Shown piece by piece: positions 50,285 through 58,873 of a DNA stretch of 64,000 bases. The notes under the pieces are model-generated. The model saw only the letters and a program-made list of their open reading frames with translations. It had not been told where the DNA came from and made no database searches. Origin of the DNA: Crossiella sp. CA-258035 (GTDB taxonomy: Bacteria > Actinomycetota > Actinomycetes > Mycobacteriales > Pseudonocardiaceae); NCBI RefSeq assembly GCF_030064675.1, contig NZ_CP116413.1:1-64000 (forward strand), written 5' to 3'. Position numbers and translations under genes: made by a program. The stretch's first letter is position 1, and every line of letters begins with the position of its first letter.

Positions 50285-51021
50285 GCGCCTCGCGGGCGGA
50301 CCGCCTGCGGCTGTTCGCCGAGCCGGTCGTGGTGCTGCTGATCGTGGGCGCGGTGCTGGTCTGGGCGTTCACCGGCGAGCTCGACTCGATCGAGCAGCGC
50401 AACATCACCTTCGCCAACATCCTCAGCTTGACCTGGGAGCACCTCCAGCTGACCGTGGCCATCTCGGCCATCGTGCTGGCCGCGGGGGTGCCGCTGGGCG
50501 TGCTGGTCAGCCGCCGCTGGGCGCGGCCGATCGCGCCGGTGGTGCTCGGTCTGGCCACCATCGGCCAGGCTGCCCCCGCGGTCGGCGTGCTGGTGCTGTT
50601 CTTCCTGCTCACCGGCCAGACCGGGTTCTGGATCGCGGTGCTGCCGATGGCGATCTACGCCCTGCTGCCGGTGCTGCGCAACACCCTGGTCGGCCTCCAG
50701 CAGGTGGACCGGACCCTGGTCGAGGCCGGCCGGGGCATCGGCATGTCCTCCTTCACGGTGCTGCGCCGGATCGAGTTCCCGCTGGCCATCCCGCACGTGC
50801 TGGCCGGTATGCGGACCGCGCTGGTGCTCGCGGTGGGCGTGGCCACGCTGGCCACCTTCGTCAACGGCGGCGGCCTCGGCTCGATGATCGACACCGGCTA
50901 CAAGCTGCGCCGCACCTCGATCCTGGTGGTCGGCGCGGTGCTCTCCGCCGCGCTGGCGCTGCTGGTGGACTGGCTGGGCGGCATCGCCGAACGCAAGCTC
51001 GGCCCGAAGGGACTCCGGTGA
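50281..51021 (+). CDS. OpuC-type ABC osmolyte transporter permease 2
   Basis: A 246-residue permease with six helices and the EAA-like loop QVDRTLVEAGRGIGMSSFTVLRRIEFPLAIPHV. GTG 50281 overlaps the ATPase stop and its own stop overlaps the binding-protein start (both by four bases). It is the second, non-identical permease of the complex. Confidence 0.92.
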   Translation: MSASRADRLRLFAEPVVVLLIVGAVLVWAFTGELDSIEQRNITFANILSLTWEHLQLTVAISAIVLAAGVPLGVLVSRRWARPIAPVVLGLATIGQAAPAVGVLVLFFLLTGQTGFWIAVLPMAIYALLPVLRNTLVGLQQVDRTLVEAGRGIGMSSFTVLRRIEFPLAIPHVLAGMRTALVLAVGVATLATFVNGGGLGSMIDTGYKLRRTSILVVGAVLSAALALLVDWLGGIAERKLGPKGLR

Positions 51022-51995
51022 ACAAGCGTCCACTGTGGACAGTCGCGTTGTTACTGACTGGTAGCTTGCTGGCGGGGTGTGGGCTTTCCGCCGGTGGTTC
51101 GACGCCGCTTCACGTGAAACCAGGATCGATTCAGCCAGTGCCGGAGCTGGTCGATGTCGAGCTGACCGTGGGCTCGAAGGACTTCAGCGAGCAGCTGGTG
51201 CTGGCCTACCTGGCCGAGTTCGCGCTGAGCGCGGCCGGGGCCAAGGTGCGGGACCTGTCCAACATCGCCGGGTCCAACAGCGGCCGGGACGCGCTGCTCA
51301 CCGGACAGATCGACCTGATGTGGGAGTACACCGGCACCGGGTGGATCAGCTACCTCGGGCACGAGGACCCGATCCCGGACGACGCCGGGCAGTTCGAGGC
51401 GGTGCGCAAGGAGGACCTGGCGCGCAACCGGGTGGTGTGGAGCCTGATGGCGCCGCTGAACAACACCTACGCGTTCGCGATGAACCGGAAGAACGCCGAG
51501 CGCCTCGGCGTGCGCACCATGTCCGACATGGCCAGGGTGACCAGGGAGCGGCCGGAGGAGGGCACGTTCTGCGTCGAGAACGAGTTCGCCAGCCGCAACG
51601 ACGGCATGCCGGGGGTGCAGAGGACCTACGGGTTCGAGCCGGCGCCGGGCAAGGCCAAGCTGCTCGCCAACGGGCCGATCTACCAGGCCACGGCCAACGG
51701 CGACACCTGCAACTTCGGCGAGATCTTCACCACCGACGGCCGGGTGCTGGCGCTGGACCTGGTGCTGCTCACCGACGACCGCAACTTCTTCCCGCGCTAC
51801 AACGCCTCGATGACCATGCGCGAGGAGACCGCCTCGACGCATCCGCAGATCACCGAGGTGCTCCGGCCGGTGGCGGCGAAGCTGACCAACGAGGTCATGC
51901 TCAAGCTCAACGCCGAGGTCGACGTGGAAGGCAAGGACCCGGCCGAGGTGGCGCGGAACTGGCTGGTCCGCGAGGGATTTGTGCGGATGCCCTGA
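51018..51995 (+). CDS. OpuCC-type glycine betaine-binding lipoprotein
   Basis: A 325-residue extracellular solute-binding protein. The lipoprotein signal ends in LLAGC (Cys21). The mature protein has the OpuAC/OsmoX fold: VELTVGSKDFSEQLVLAYLAEFAL, GSNSGRDALLTGQIDLMWEYTGTGWI (with aromatic residues that could form the quaternary-amine cage) and NFGEIFTTDGRVLALDLVLLTDD. It delivers substrate to the two permeases. The last gene of the operon; no clear terminator is seen before 52104. Confidence 0.94.
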   Translation: MNKRPLWTVALLLTGSLLAGCGLSAGGSTPLHVKPGSIQPVPELVDVELTVGSKDFSEQLVLAYLAEFALSAAGAKVRDLSNIAGSNSGRDALLTGQIDLMWEYTGTGWISYLGHEDPIPDDAGQFEAVRKEDLARNRVVWSLMAPLNNTYAFAMNRKNAERLGVRTMSDMARVTRERPEEGTFCVENEFASRNDGMPGVQRTYGFEPAPGKAKLLANGPIYQATANGDTCNFGEIFTTDGRVLALDLVLLTDDRNFFPRYNASMTMREETASTHPQITEVLRPVAAKLTNEVMLKLNAEVDVEGKDPAEVARNWLVREGFVRMP

Positions 51996-52103
51996 GCAGG
52001 GCGGGGGAGCTGACTTCAGGGTCGACTCGGGGGTTTGCCCCATGGCCGCTGTCGGTGCCGCCAGCCAGGATGGGTCGTGACGATCTTTCCGGGAGGGGAT
52101 GTC

Positions 52104-52469
52104 ATGCGCGGCTTGGACTCGGTTCGGTACGTGTTGCTCGGTCACACCGTGGTGGCCTGGCTGACCGCTGGTGTGCTGTGGGCGCGCAGCGCCTTCGAGT
52201 TCCCGTTCGCCATGGCCACCATCATGACCGGCGCGATCGGGCTGGTGCTGGCCCTGCTGCTGCCCGCCTACTCCCAGCAGTTGCGCACCAGCGCGCTCTG
52301 GTTCACCGGGATCCTGATCCCGCTGAACCTGGCGCTGGCCGCGCTGTCCGCGTCCTCGATCGCCGGGGCGGTGCTGGCCGCGGTCGCCTTCGCGCTGCTG
52401 CTGCGCCCGCTCCCGCTGCCCTTTCGCGGCTACCCGCGATCAGACGCCCAGATGATGCAGCAGGTGTGA
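52104..52469 (+). CDS. Hypothetical four-helix membrane protein
   Basis: A 121-residue protein from ATG 52104 with GGGAGGGG five to six bases upstream. Four membrane segments cover almost the whole length, and the C-terminus is short and polar (RGYPRSDAQMMQQV). A GTG at 52077 is a weaker alternative. Its 3' end overlaps the convergent DUF6474 gene by 30 bp. The function is unknown. Confidence 0.72.
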   Translation: MRGLDSVRYVLLGHTVVAWLTAGVLWARSAFEFPFAMATIMTGAIGLVLALLLPAYSQQLRTSALWFTGILIPLNLALAALSASSIAGAVLAAVAFALLLRPLPLPFRGYPRSDAQMMQQV

Positions 52470-52877
52470 CTCGATCCGGTCCAGCTCGGTGGCGACCGAG
52501 CGGTGCGCCGTCTTGCGCCGTGGCGCAGGCATCCGCTCCGCGGCCCGCACCACCGCGGCCAGCTCGACCAGCCTGGCCTCACTGTCCTTGGCGAAGGCCG
52601 TGACCTCCTCGCTGGCGTTGACCCGCAGCTCGGCCACCGCGTTGGCGATGCCGGCGATCCGCGCGTGCAGCGCGCCGCCGCGACCGCTGTAGGTGGCCAG
52701 GTGCTCGACCGGCACGCCCAGCTTGCGGGCGCGCATCCGGTCGTAGCCGTCCCTGGCCGCCGAGGCGGCCTTGATCGCGAACGGGGCGAGCAGGGGAACC
52801 ACCACCTTGCCGATGCCGACCAGGTGCTTGGCACGGGCGGGGGTGAGTTTGGGCAGTCCTCGCCGGATGCGGGCCAT
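52440..52877 (-). CDS. DUF6474 family protein
   Basis: A 145-residue basic, helical protein from ATG 52877 (MARIRRGLPKLTPARAKHLVGIGKVVVPLLAPFAIKAASAARDGYDRMRARKLGVPVEHL). The GRGGALHARIAGIANAV segment is typical of this actinobacterial family (recalled). The function is unknown. The start lies 11 bp from a long inverted-repeat element, so its promoter is either inside the element or was displaced by it. The open frame upstream to 53045 runs through the element and is not coding. Confidence 0.78.
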   Translation of the reverse strand: MARIRRGLPKLTPARAKHLVGIGKVVVPLLAPFAIKAASAARDGYDRMRARKLGVPVEHLATYSGRGGALHARIAGIANAVAELRVNASEEVTAFAKDSEARLVELAAVVRAAERMPAPRRKTAHRSVATELDRIESHLLHHLGV

Positions 52878-52887
52878 GCCCTCAGAG

Positions 52888-53051
52888 TAGGCCGTGTCCC
52901 GTGGATCTCGCACGCCATCGTCGGGCCCAGGTCGTCCCTGGCGGTGCTGCCGGAACAGCCGAGTACGCCCGGTACGAGGCTGCCCCGGCAGCACCGCCAG
53001 GAACAACCTGGACTCCGACGCTCGCGCACGAGATCCACGGGACACGGCCTA
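52888..53051. mobile_element. 164-bp MITE-like long inverted repeat
   Basis: The left arm (52888-52953) and right arm (52985-53051) are inverted copies of 66-67 bases. The outer 23 bases (TAGGCCGTGTCCCGTGGATC..) are identical, the middle part diverges and carries a one-base indel, and the inner 15-17 bases are again identical. A 31-base centre contains further small palindromes. The outermost TA on each side could be a target duplication around ends starting GGCCGTGTCC. No transposase is encoded. It fills most of the 271-bp divergent region between the DUF6474 gene and the RecB-like nuclease. Confidence 0.75.
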
Positions 53052-53148
53052 GGCCGCTCGGGGGTTTTCTGGCGCTTCTGGCGCGCAAGAAGCCGAGATC
53101 AACCGGGTTGCCGACACGGAGCGCGGTCCGGCCACCTACCCTGCATGA

Positions 53149-54789
53149 GTGACGTCTGCGGTGCTACTTGATGCCGGGGTGGTGACCCGGTGCCGGCGCC
53201 GCGTGCACCTCGAACACGATCCGACCATGGTCGACGCGGCCAAGGCGCCGCCGGACCCGGCTGCCGAGCAGCGGATGAGCGACGCGGCGGCGCACCGGCG
53301 CGTGGTGGCGGACCGGCTGTCCCGGCAGCTGGGCGCGGAGTGGACCGAGGTGCCCGCTGGCGAGGCGGCTGCCGACCGGGAACGGATCACCACCGCGGTG
53401 CTCGGCGCGGGTGCGCGGTTCGTCTGGGGCGGGTTGCTGCCCTCGGACCGCACCGGCGGGCGCCGCGGCGGCATCGACCTGCTGGTGCGCGACTCCAGCG
53501 GCGGGTACCTGCCGGTGCTGGTGGTCCGGCACAAGATCACCGACCCTGGCACCGGCGCGCGCACCACCCCGTTCGGCCAGCTCTACCCGGGCAGCGCCAG
53601 GGTGGACCCGATCCGCAAGGTGCGGCCGCAGCCGCGGGACCAGCTGCGCCTGGCGCACGCCTACCGGCTGTTGCAGGCCGCGGGCCTGACCGTGCCCGGC
53701 CGGGCGATGGGCGGGGTGATCGGGCTGGACGCCGACGTGGTGCTCTGGCACGACCTGGAGGCGCCGACCTGGCCGAACGGCCGGACCGCGCTCAAGGAGT
53801 ACGACGCCCGCTTCGCCGACCGGCTCGCGGTGGCCGCGGCCGCGCTCAACCAGCGCGACCCGCTGGCCAGGCCGTCCCGGATCCTGGAGTGCCGCAGCTG
53901 CCCGTGGTGGCCGACCTGCGAGGCCACCCTGATCGAGCGGCGGGACGTCAGCCTGGTGGTGCGCGGCGAGGACGCGGTGTCCCTGCGCGCCATCGGAGTG
54001 TCCACTGTGGACCAGCTGGCCGCCCAGCCGGTCACCGTCGACCCGCCGGCGCCGATGGTGGGCATGCCCTTCGGCGACGCGGTGCTGCTGGCCAAGGCCT
54101 GGCTGCGCGGGGCCTCGCTGGTGCGCCGCGAGGAACGGGTGCACGTGCCGCGCGCGGACGTGGAGCTGGACGTGGACATGGAGAGCTTCGGCGACGCCGG
54201 GGCCTACATGTGGGGCGTGCACCTCTCCGGCGCGGACATCGGCGTGCCCCAGGGCTACCGGGCCTTCGTCACCTGGGACCCGCTGCCCTGCCAGGACGAG
54301 GCCCGCTCCTTCGGCGAGTTCTGGTCCTACCTCACGCACGTGCGGCTGCGGGCCAGCGCGCGCGGGCTGAGCTTCCGCGCCTACTGCTACAACGAGCTGG
54401 CGGAGAACCGGTGGATGCTCGGCTCGGCCGAGCGCTTCGCCGGCAAGCCGGACATCCCGACCATCCAGACCGTGCAGGACTTCATCGGCTCGCCGCAGTG
54501 GGTGGACCTGTTCGGCATCGTGCGCGACCAGTTCCTCTGCGCCAAGGGCAAGGGGCTGAAGATGATCGCCCCCGCGGCCGGGTTCGCCTGGCGGGACCCG
54601 GAGGCCGGTGGCGAGAACTCGATGCGCTGGTACCGGGACGCGGTCGGCATGGACGGCGGCGAACCTCAGCCGGACCAGCGGGAACGGCTGCTGGAGTACA
54701 ACGAGGACGACGTGCGGGCGACCTGGACGCTGCGCCGCTGGATGGACTCCGAGGCGGTCTACGAGCTGCCCTACGCCGGGGAGCTGTGA
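53149..54789 (+). CDS. TM0106 family RecB-like putative nuclease
   Basis: A 546-residue protein with two nuclease-like parts. The N-terminal half resembles the RecB/PD-(D/E)XK domain (LPSDRTGGRRGGIDLLV..LPVLVVRHKI..QLRLAHAYRLLQAAGL) with a cysteine motif CRSCPWWPTC typical of RecB-family Fe-S or zinc sites. The C-terminal half is an RNase H-like DEDD domain (LDVDMESFGDAGAYMWGVHL; LEYNEDDVRATWTLRRWM). This pairing defines the TM0106 family. GTG 53149 is used. The DNA substrate and role are unknown; no CRISPR or phage genes are nearby. Confidence 0.88.
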   Translation: MTSAVLLDAGVVTRCRRRVHLEHDPTMVDAAKAPPDPAAEQRMSDAAAHRRVVADRLSRQLGAEWTEVPAGEAAADRERITTAVLGAGARFVWGGLLPSDRTGGRRGGIDLLVRDSSGGYLPVLVVRHKITDPGTGARTTPFGQLYPGSARVDPIRKVRPQPRDQLRLAHAYRLLQAAGLTVPGRAMGGVIGLDADVVLWHDLEAPTWPNGRTALKEYDARFADRLAVAAAALNQRDPLARPSRILECRSCPWWPTCEATLIERRDVSLVVRGEDAVSLRAIGVSTVDQLAAQPVTVDPPAPMVGMPFGDAVLLAKAWLRGASLVRREERVHVPRADVELDVDMESFGDAGAYMWGVHLSGADIGVPQGYRAFVTWDPLPCQDEARSFGEFWSYLTHVRLRASARGLSFRAYCYNELAENRWMLGSAERFAGKPDIPTIQTVQDFIGSPQWVDLFGIVRDQFLCAKGKGLKMIAPAAGFAWRDPEAGGENSMRWYRDAVGMDGGEPQPDQRERLLEYNEDDVRATWTLRRWMDSEAVYELPYAGEL

Positions 54790-54814
54790 CGGTGCGGCCG
54801 CGCGGCCGCACCGT
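54789..54814. terminator. Bidirectional terminator, perfect palindrome
   Basis: A perfect 26-bp palindrome (arms 54789-54801 and 54802-54814) starts on the last base of the nuclease stop and lies 9 bp from the end of the convergent SDR gene. Confidence 0.85.
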
Positions 54815-54823
54815 TCGCCAGAC

Positions 54824-55579
54824 CTAGCGGGGCGCCATCCGCAGCGCGCCGTCCATCCGGATGACCTCGCCGTTGAGGTAGTCGTGCTCGACGATCATGA
54901 CCGCGAGCTGCGCGTACTCGGCGGGCGTGCCGAGGCGCTTGGGGAAGGGCACCCCGGCGGAGAGGGTCGCGCGGAACTCCTCGGTGACCCCGGCCAGCAT
55001 CGGGGTGTCGATGATGCCGGGCGCGATGGTCATCACCCGGATGCCGAAGGTGGCCAGGTCCCTGGCCGAGGACAGGGTCAGGCCGACCACGCCGCCCTTG
55101 GACGCGGCGTAGGCGACCTGGCCGATCTGGCCGTCGAAGGCGGCCACCGAAGCGGTGTTGATCACCACACCGCGCTGGCCGTCCACCGCCTCGGTCTTGG
55201 CCATCGCGGCCGCGGCCAGGCGCAGCACGTTGAAGCTGCCGATCAGGTTGATCTCCACGACCTTGCGGAACAGGTCGTAGTCGTGCGGCTCGCCCTGCTT
55301 GTTCACGATCCGGCCGGCCCAGCCGACCCCGGCGCAGTTGACCACGGTGCGCAGCGGCGCGGCCGCGGCTGCCTGCTCGACGGCGGCCTTGACCTGCTCG
55401 GCGTCGGTGACGTCGGCGGCCACGTAGGTGATGCCGTCGACCTGCTCGGCCTTCTCGATGGCCTGCGGCAGGTCCAGGGCGAAGACGCGGGCGCCCTTGG
55501 CGACCAGGGCACGGCTGGTGGCCCCACCCAGGCCGGACGCGCCACCGGTGACGATGGCAGCGGTGTCGGTGATCTGCAT
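54824..55579 (-). CDS. SDR-family 3-hydroxyacyl-CoA dehydrogenase-like oxidoreductase
   Basis: A 251-residue NAD(P)-dependent short-chain dehydrogenase. The cofactor motif is TGGASGLG near 11-18, NCAGVG follows in the middle, and the catalytic Ser/Tyr/Lys lie in [23 protein letters not shown]. The sequence resembles HSD10-type (type II) 3-hydroxyacyl-CoA dehydrogenases ([17 protein letters not shown]). It starts 20 bp after the aldo/keto reductase stop on the same strand, so both are probably cotranscribed. The substrate is not certain. Confidence 0.9.
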   Translation of the reverse strand: MQITDTAAIVTGGASGLGGATSRALVAKGARVFALDLPQAIEKAEQVDGITYVAADVTDAEQVKAAVEQAAAAAPLRTVVNCAGVGWAGRIVNKQGEPHDYDLFRKVVEINLIGSFNVLRLAAAAMAKTEAVDGQRGVVINTASVAAFDGQIGQVAYAASKGGVVGLTLSSARDLATFGIRVMTIAPGIIDTPMLAGVTEEFRATLSAGVPFPKRLGTPAEYAQLAVMIVEHDYLNGEVIRMDGALRMAPR

Positions 55580-55599
55580 GCCGGAGAGGTTAGCCGCCG

Positions 55600-56562
55600 T
55601 TAACGTCGGCCCGGTGGACAGATGGCGTCGATCTCAGTGAGGTCCGCCGCAGTGGGTGCCCACTCCGCGGCCGAGGCGTTCTGGGTGACCTGCTCCGCGC
55701 TGGTCGCGCCCGCGATCACCGAGGCCACCGCGGGCTGCGCGGCCAGCCAGCCGATGGCCAGCTCCACCATGCTCAGGTCCCGTTCCTCGGCGAAGCGGCG
55801 CAGCCGGTCGATCCGGTCCCACGGCGCGTCCGCGAGCAGCCGTTCCCTTCCGGCCAGGCGACTGCCCTCCGGCGGCTTGGTGTCCCGGTCGTACTTGCCC
55901 GTGAGCAGGCCGTTGGCCAGCGGGAAGTAGGGCAGCAGGCCGAGGCCGAAGCGCAGGCAGGCCGGGATGATCTCGCGCTCGGACTCGCGTTCCAGCAGCG
56001 AGTAGTGGTTCTCCGCGGACACCGGCGCGGTCAGGTTCGCGGTGCTCGCGCGCCAGCTCGCGTCCGCGATCTGCCAGCCGGCCAGGTTGCAGTGCCCGAC
56101 GTAGCGGATCTTGCCCTCGTGCACCAGGTCGTCCAGCACGGACAGCGTCTCCTCCAGCGGAGTCAGCGGGTCCGGCCGGTGCAGCTGGTAGACGTCGATC
56201 CAGTCGGTGCCCAGCCGCCGCAGCGAGGACTCCACCGCGCGCCGGACGTAGCGGCGGGAACCGCGGGCGCCGAAGTCGGGGCCGTTGGTGCCCTGCATGT
56301 CCATGCCGAACTTGGTCGCGATCACCGCGTGCTCGCGCCGCCCGGACAGGGCCTGGCCGAGCAGCTCCTCGCTGCGCCCGCGCGGGGCGCCGTAGACGTC
56401 GGCGACGTCGAAGAAGGTGATGCCGGCCTCCAGCGCGGCATCGACAACCGACCTGGCGCCGGCCAGCGTCTCGGTCGCGGTCCCCGGCCGCCCGAGGTTG
56501 TTGCAGCCGAGCCCGACCGCGCTGACCACCAGCCCAGAATCACCCAACCGTCGTTGGTCCAC
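55600..56562 (-). CDS. Aldo/keto reductase
   Basis: A 320-residue NADPH-dependent (beta/alpha)8 oxidoreductase. It has GLGCNNLGRP at the start, the catalytic Asp/Tyr in FFDVADVYG, Lys in VIATKFG and His in YQLHRPD; the NADP-binding end is PAVASVIAGATSAEQVTQN. The group is YdjG/YghZ-like general AKRs. GTG 56562 is used. It precedes the SDR gene in a probable two-gene operon and is divergent from ugd, leaving 166 bp for promoters. Confidence 0.92.
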   Translation of the reverse strand: MDQRRLGDSGLVVSAVGLGCNNLGRPGTATETLAGARSVVDAALEAGITFFDVADVYGAPRGRSEELLGQALSGRREHAVIATKFGMDMQGTNGPDFGARGSRRYVRRAVESSLRRLGTDWIDVYQLHRPDPLTPLEETLSVLDDLVHEGKIRYVGHCNLAGWQIADASWRASTANLTAPVSAENHYSLLERESEREIIPACLRFGLGLLPYFPLANGLLTGKYDRDTKPPEGSRLAGRERLLADAPWDRIDRLRRFAEERDLSMVELAIGWLAAQPAVASVIAGATSAEQVTQNASAAEWAPTAADLTEIDAICPPGRR

Positions 56563-56728
56563 GAGCGTGCACCCTACGTGTCGAGTGACATTCCAGTCAC
56601 TCCCCGTTCACAGTCGTGACCGGAGCCACCGAACGGTTGGCTGGCCATCCCCGTCCTGCGGTGTCAGGATGCGCCCGAACGGGGCAGTTCGCCCGAGGAC
56701 CAGAACCAACCCAACGCGGGGGTGGAGT

Positions 56729-58027
56729 GTGTTCGCACGGCGAATCGTCGTCGTCGGATCCGGATACGTGGGCCTGACCACCGGCGCCTGTCTCGCCTCA
56801 CTGGGGCACAAGGTCATCTGCGCCGATGTGGACGCGGCCAAGGTGGCCCGGCTCAAGGCCGGTGAGGTGACCATCCTGGAGCCGGGGCTGGCCGAGCTGG
56901 TGCAGTCCGGGCTGGCCGCGGGGCGGCTGGAGTTCGTGCTCGGCGCGCGGCACGCGGTGGAGGGCGCCGAGGTGGTGTTCCTGTGCGTGCCGACGCCGAT
57001 GGGCGAGGGCGGCGCGGCGGACCTGGCCGCGGTGGAGTCGGTGATCGCCGAGGTGCGCGAGCTGCTGCCCAGCGGGTGTGTGGTGGTCAACAAGTCGACC
57101 GTGCCGGTGGGCACCGCGGCCAGGGTGCACGAGCTGCTGGACCGGCCCGACGTGGCTGTGGTCAGCAACCCGGAGTTCCTGCGCGAGGGCACCGCGGTGC
57201 ACGACTTCCTCAACCCGGACCGGATCGTGGTCGGCTCCAGCGCCCAGGACGCGGCCGAGCGGGTGGCCGCGCTCTACGCCAAGCTCGGCGCGCCCACCGT
57301 GTTCACCGACGCGCCCAGCGCGGAGATGGTCAAGTACGCGGCCAACTGCTTCCTGGCCATGAAGCTGTCCTACGTCAACGCGATGGCCGAGCTGTGCGAG
57401 CGGCTGGGCGCGGACGTCGGCGACGTCACCGAGGGCATGGGCTACGACCGCCGGATCGGTCAGTCCTTCCTGCAGCCCGGCCCCGGCTGGGGCGGCTCCT
57501 GCCTGCCCAAGGACACGCACGCGCTGGTGCAGGTGGCCGAGGCGGTGGACTTCGACTTCATGCTGCTGCGCGCCTCCATCGACACCAACACCCGGCAGCG
57601 GGACCGGATGGTGGACAAGATCCGGGCCGCGGTCGGCGGCGAGCTGGCCGGGGTGCGGCTGGCCGTGCTGGGCCTGGCGTTCAAGGCAGGCACGAACGAC
57701 CTGCGGGACTCGCCCGCGCTGGCGGTGGCGGAGAAGCTGCGTGCCGAGGGCGCCGAGCTGGTCGCCTTCGACCCGGGCATCCCGGGCGCGGTGCCCGGCG
57801 TGACCGACGCGGTGCGCGTGGTCAGCGACCCGTACCAGGCGGCGGACGGCGCGGTGGGCCTGGTGCTGCTCACCGAGTGGCCGGAGTTCCGCACCCTGGA
57901 CTGGCCGAGGCTGGCCGGTCTGCTGGCCGGGAAAGCCGTGGTGGACACCAGGAACCTGCTCGACGCCGACGTGCTGCGGCGGGCTGGGCTGGCCTGGCAC
58001 GGGGTGGGGCGTAGCCCGGTGGCGTGA
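56729..58027 (+). CDS. ugd: UDP-glucose 6-dehydrogenase
   Basis: Oxidises UDP-glucose to UDP-glucuronate for cell-envelope or glycoside sugars. It has 432 residues from GTG 56729 (VFARRIVVVGSGYVGLTTGACLASLGHKV). The N-terminal NAD domain, the central EMVKYAANCFLAMKLSYVNAMAELC with the catalytic Lys, the catalytic Cys258 in GGSCLPKDT, and the C-terminal UDP-binding domain are all intact. The upstream open frame to 56417 has no homology. Its stop lies 50 bp before the ATG of the siderophore-interacting gene. Confidence 0.95.
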   Translation: MFARRIVVVGSGYVGLTTGACLASLGHKVICADVDAAKVARLKAGEVTILEPGLAELVQSGLAAGRLEFVLGARHAVEGAEVVFLCVPTPMGEGGAADLAAVESVIAEVRELLPSGCVVVNKSTVPVGTAARVHELLDRPDVAVVSNPEFLREGTAVHDFLNPDRIVVGSSAQDAAERVAALYAKLGAPTVFTDAPSAEMVKYAANCFLAMKLSYVNAMAELCERLGADVGDVTEGMGYDRRIGQSFLQPGPGWGGSCLPKDTHALVQVAEAVDFDFMLLRASIDTNTRQRDRMVDKIRAAVGGELAGVRLAVLGLAFKAGTNDLRDSPALAVAEKLRAEGAELVAFDPGIPGAVPGVTDAVRVVSDPYQAADGAVGLVLLTEWPEFRTLDWPRLAGLLAGKAVVDTRNLLDADVLRRAGLAWHGVGRSPVA

Positions 58028-58060
58028 CACGGGTCACGCCCGTGTGCAGCCTCCCGGCGC

Positions 58061-58079
58061 GCAGGTTAGCCTTACCTAT
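58061..58079. promoter_or_regulatory. IdeR/DmdR-type iron box
   Basis: The 19-mer GCAGGTTAGCCTTACCTAT matches the iron-box consensus TTAGGTTAGGCTAACCTAA at 14 of 19 positions and keeps the core dyad. It ends within the ATG of the siderophore-interacting gene, so an iron-loaded repressor there would block transcription or initiation. Confidence 0.75.
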
Positions 58080-58863
58080 GCTCGCAGAGGAGAAGGAGCG
58101 ACCCGCCCTGTTGGCGGAGGTCTCCCAGGTGCGTCGCCCCAGCCCAGGGCTGGCTCGGGTGACGCTCGCCGCGCCGGAACTGGACCGCTTCGGCTACGAG
58201 GGTCCCGATCACCTGGTGCGCACCTTCTTCCCCGCCTCCGGCCAGGACGCCCCGGTGCTGCCCAGCAGCCCGGACTGGTGGACCGAGGTGCAGAGCATGC
58301 CCGAGGAGGTCCGGCCGGTGGTGCGCAACTACACCGTGCGCCGCTACGACCCGGAACGCCGCGAGCTGGACATCGACTTCGTGCTGCACGGCGAGACCGG
58401 ACCGGCCGCGCGCTGGGCGAACCGGGCCGAGCCCGGCCAGCGGATCGGCCTGCGCAGCGAGCGCGCCGGGTACCGGCCGACGCCGGGCGCGGACTGGCAG
58501 CTGATCATCGGCGACGAGACCGCGCTGCCCGCGATCGGCTCCATCGTGGAGTCCATGCCGGCCGGCACCAAGGCCAAGGTCTTCGTGGAGATCGCCAACG
58601 ACGCCGAGGAGCAGCGCTTCGACACCGCGGCCGACCTGGAGCTGACCTGGCTGCACCGGGCCGGTCAGCACGCCGGGACCAGCGACATCGTGGCCCGCAC
58701 GCTGCGCGCGGCCGAGCTGCCCGGCGGCGAGGTCTACGCCTGGGTGGCCGGTGAGTCCGGCATGGTCACCGCGGTCCGGCGGCACCTGGTGCGCGATCGC
58801 GGCGTGCCCAAGGAGTCGATCTACTTCTGCGGCTACTGGAAGCACTCGGCCCCGACTTACTAG
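58078..58863 (+). CDS. Siderophore-interacting protein (FAD-dependent ferric-siderophore reductase)
   Basis: Reduces imported ferric siderophores to release iron. It has 261 residues from ATG 58078. The FAD-binding domain carries RNYTVRRYDPERRELDIDFVLHG, and the SIP C-terminal domain carries GDETALPAIGSIVESMP and YAWVAGESGMVTAVRRHLVRDRGVPKESIYFCGYWKHS. A longer frame to GTG 58024 would place the iron box inside the gene, so the shorter start is preferred; the mRNA may have little or no leader. Regulation by iron is inferred from the box. Confidence 0.93.
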   Translation: MLAEEKERPALLAEVSQVRRPSPGLARVTLAAPELDRFGYEGPDHLVRTFFPASGQDAPVLPSSPDWWTEVQSMPEEVRPVVRNYTVRRYDPERRELDIDFVLHGETGPAARWANRAEPGQRIGLRSERAGYRPTPGADWQLIIGDETALPAIGSIVESMPAGTKAKVFVEIANDAEEQRFDTAADLELTWLHRAGQHAGTSDIVARTLRAAELPGGEVYAWVAGESGMVTAVRRHLVRDRGVPKESIYFCGYWKHSAPTY

Positions 58864-58873
58864 GTTCAACAGC

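Noticed and set aside
51029-51041. TGTGGACAG at the start of the binding-protein gene as a DnaA box
   Set aside because: A single imperfect box inside a signal-peptide sequence; a similar TCCACTGTGGAC occurs near 54000 by chance.
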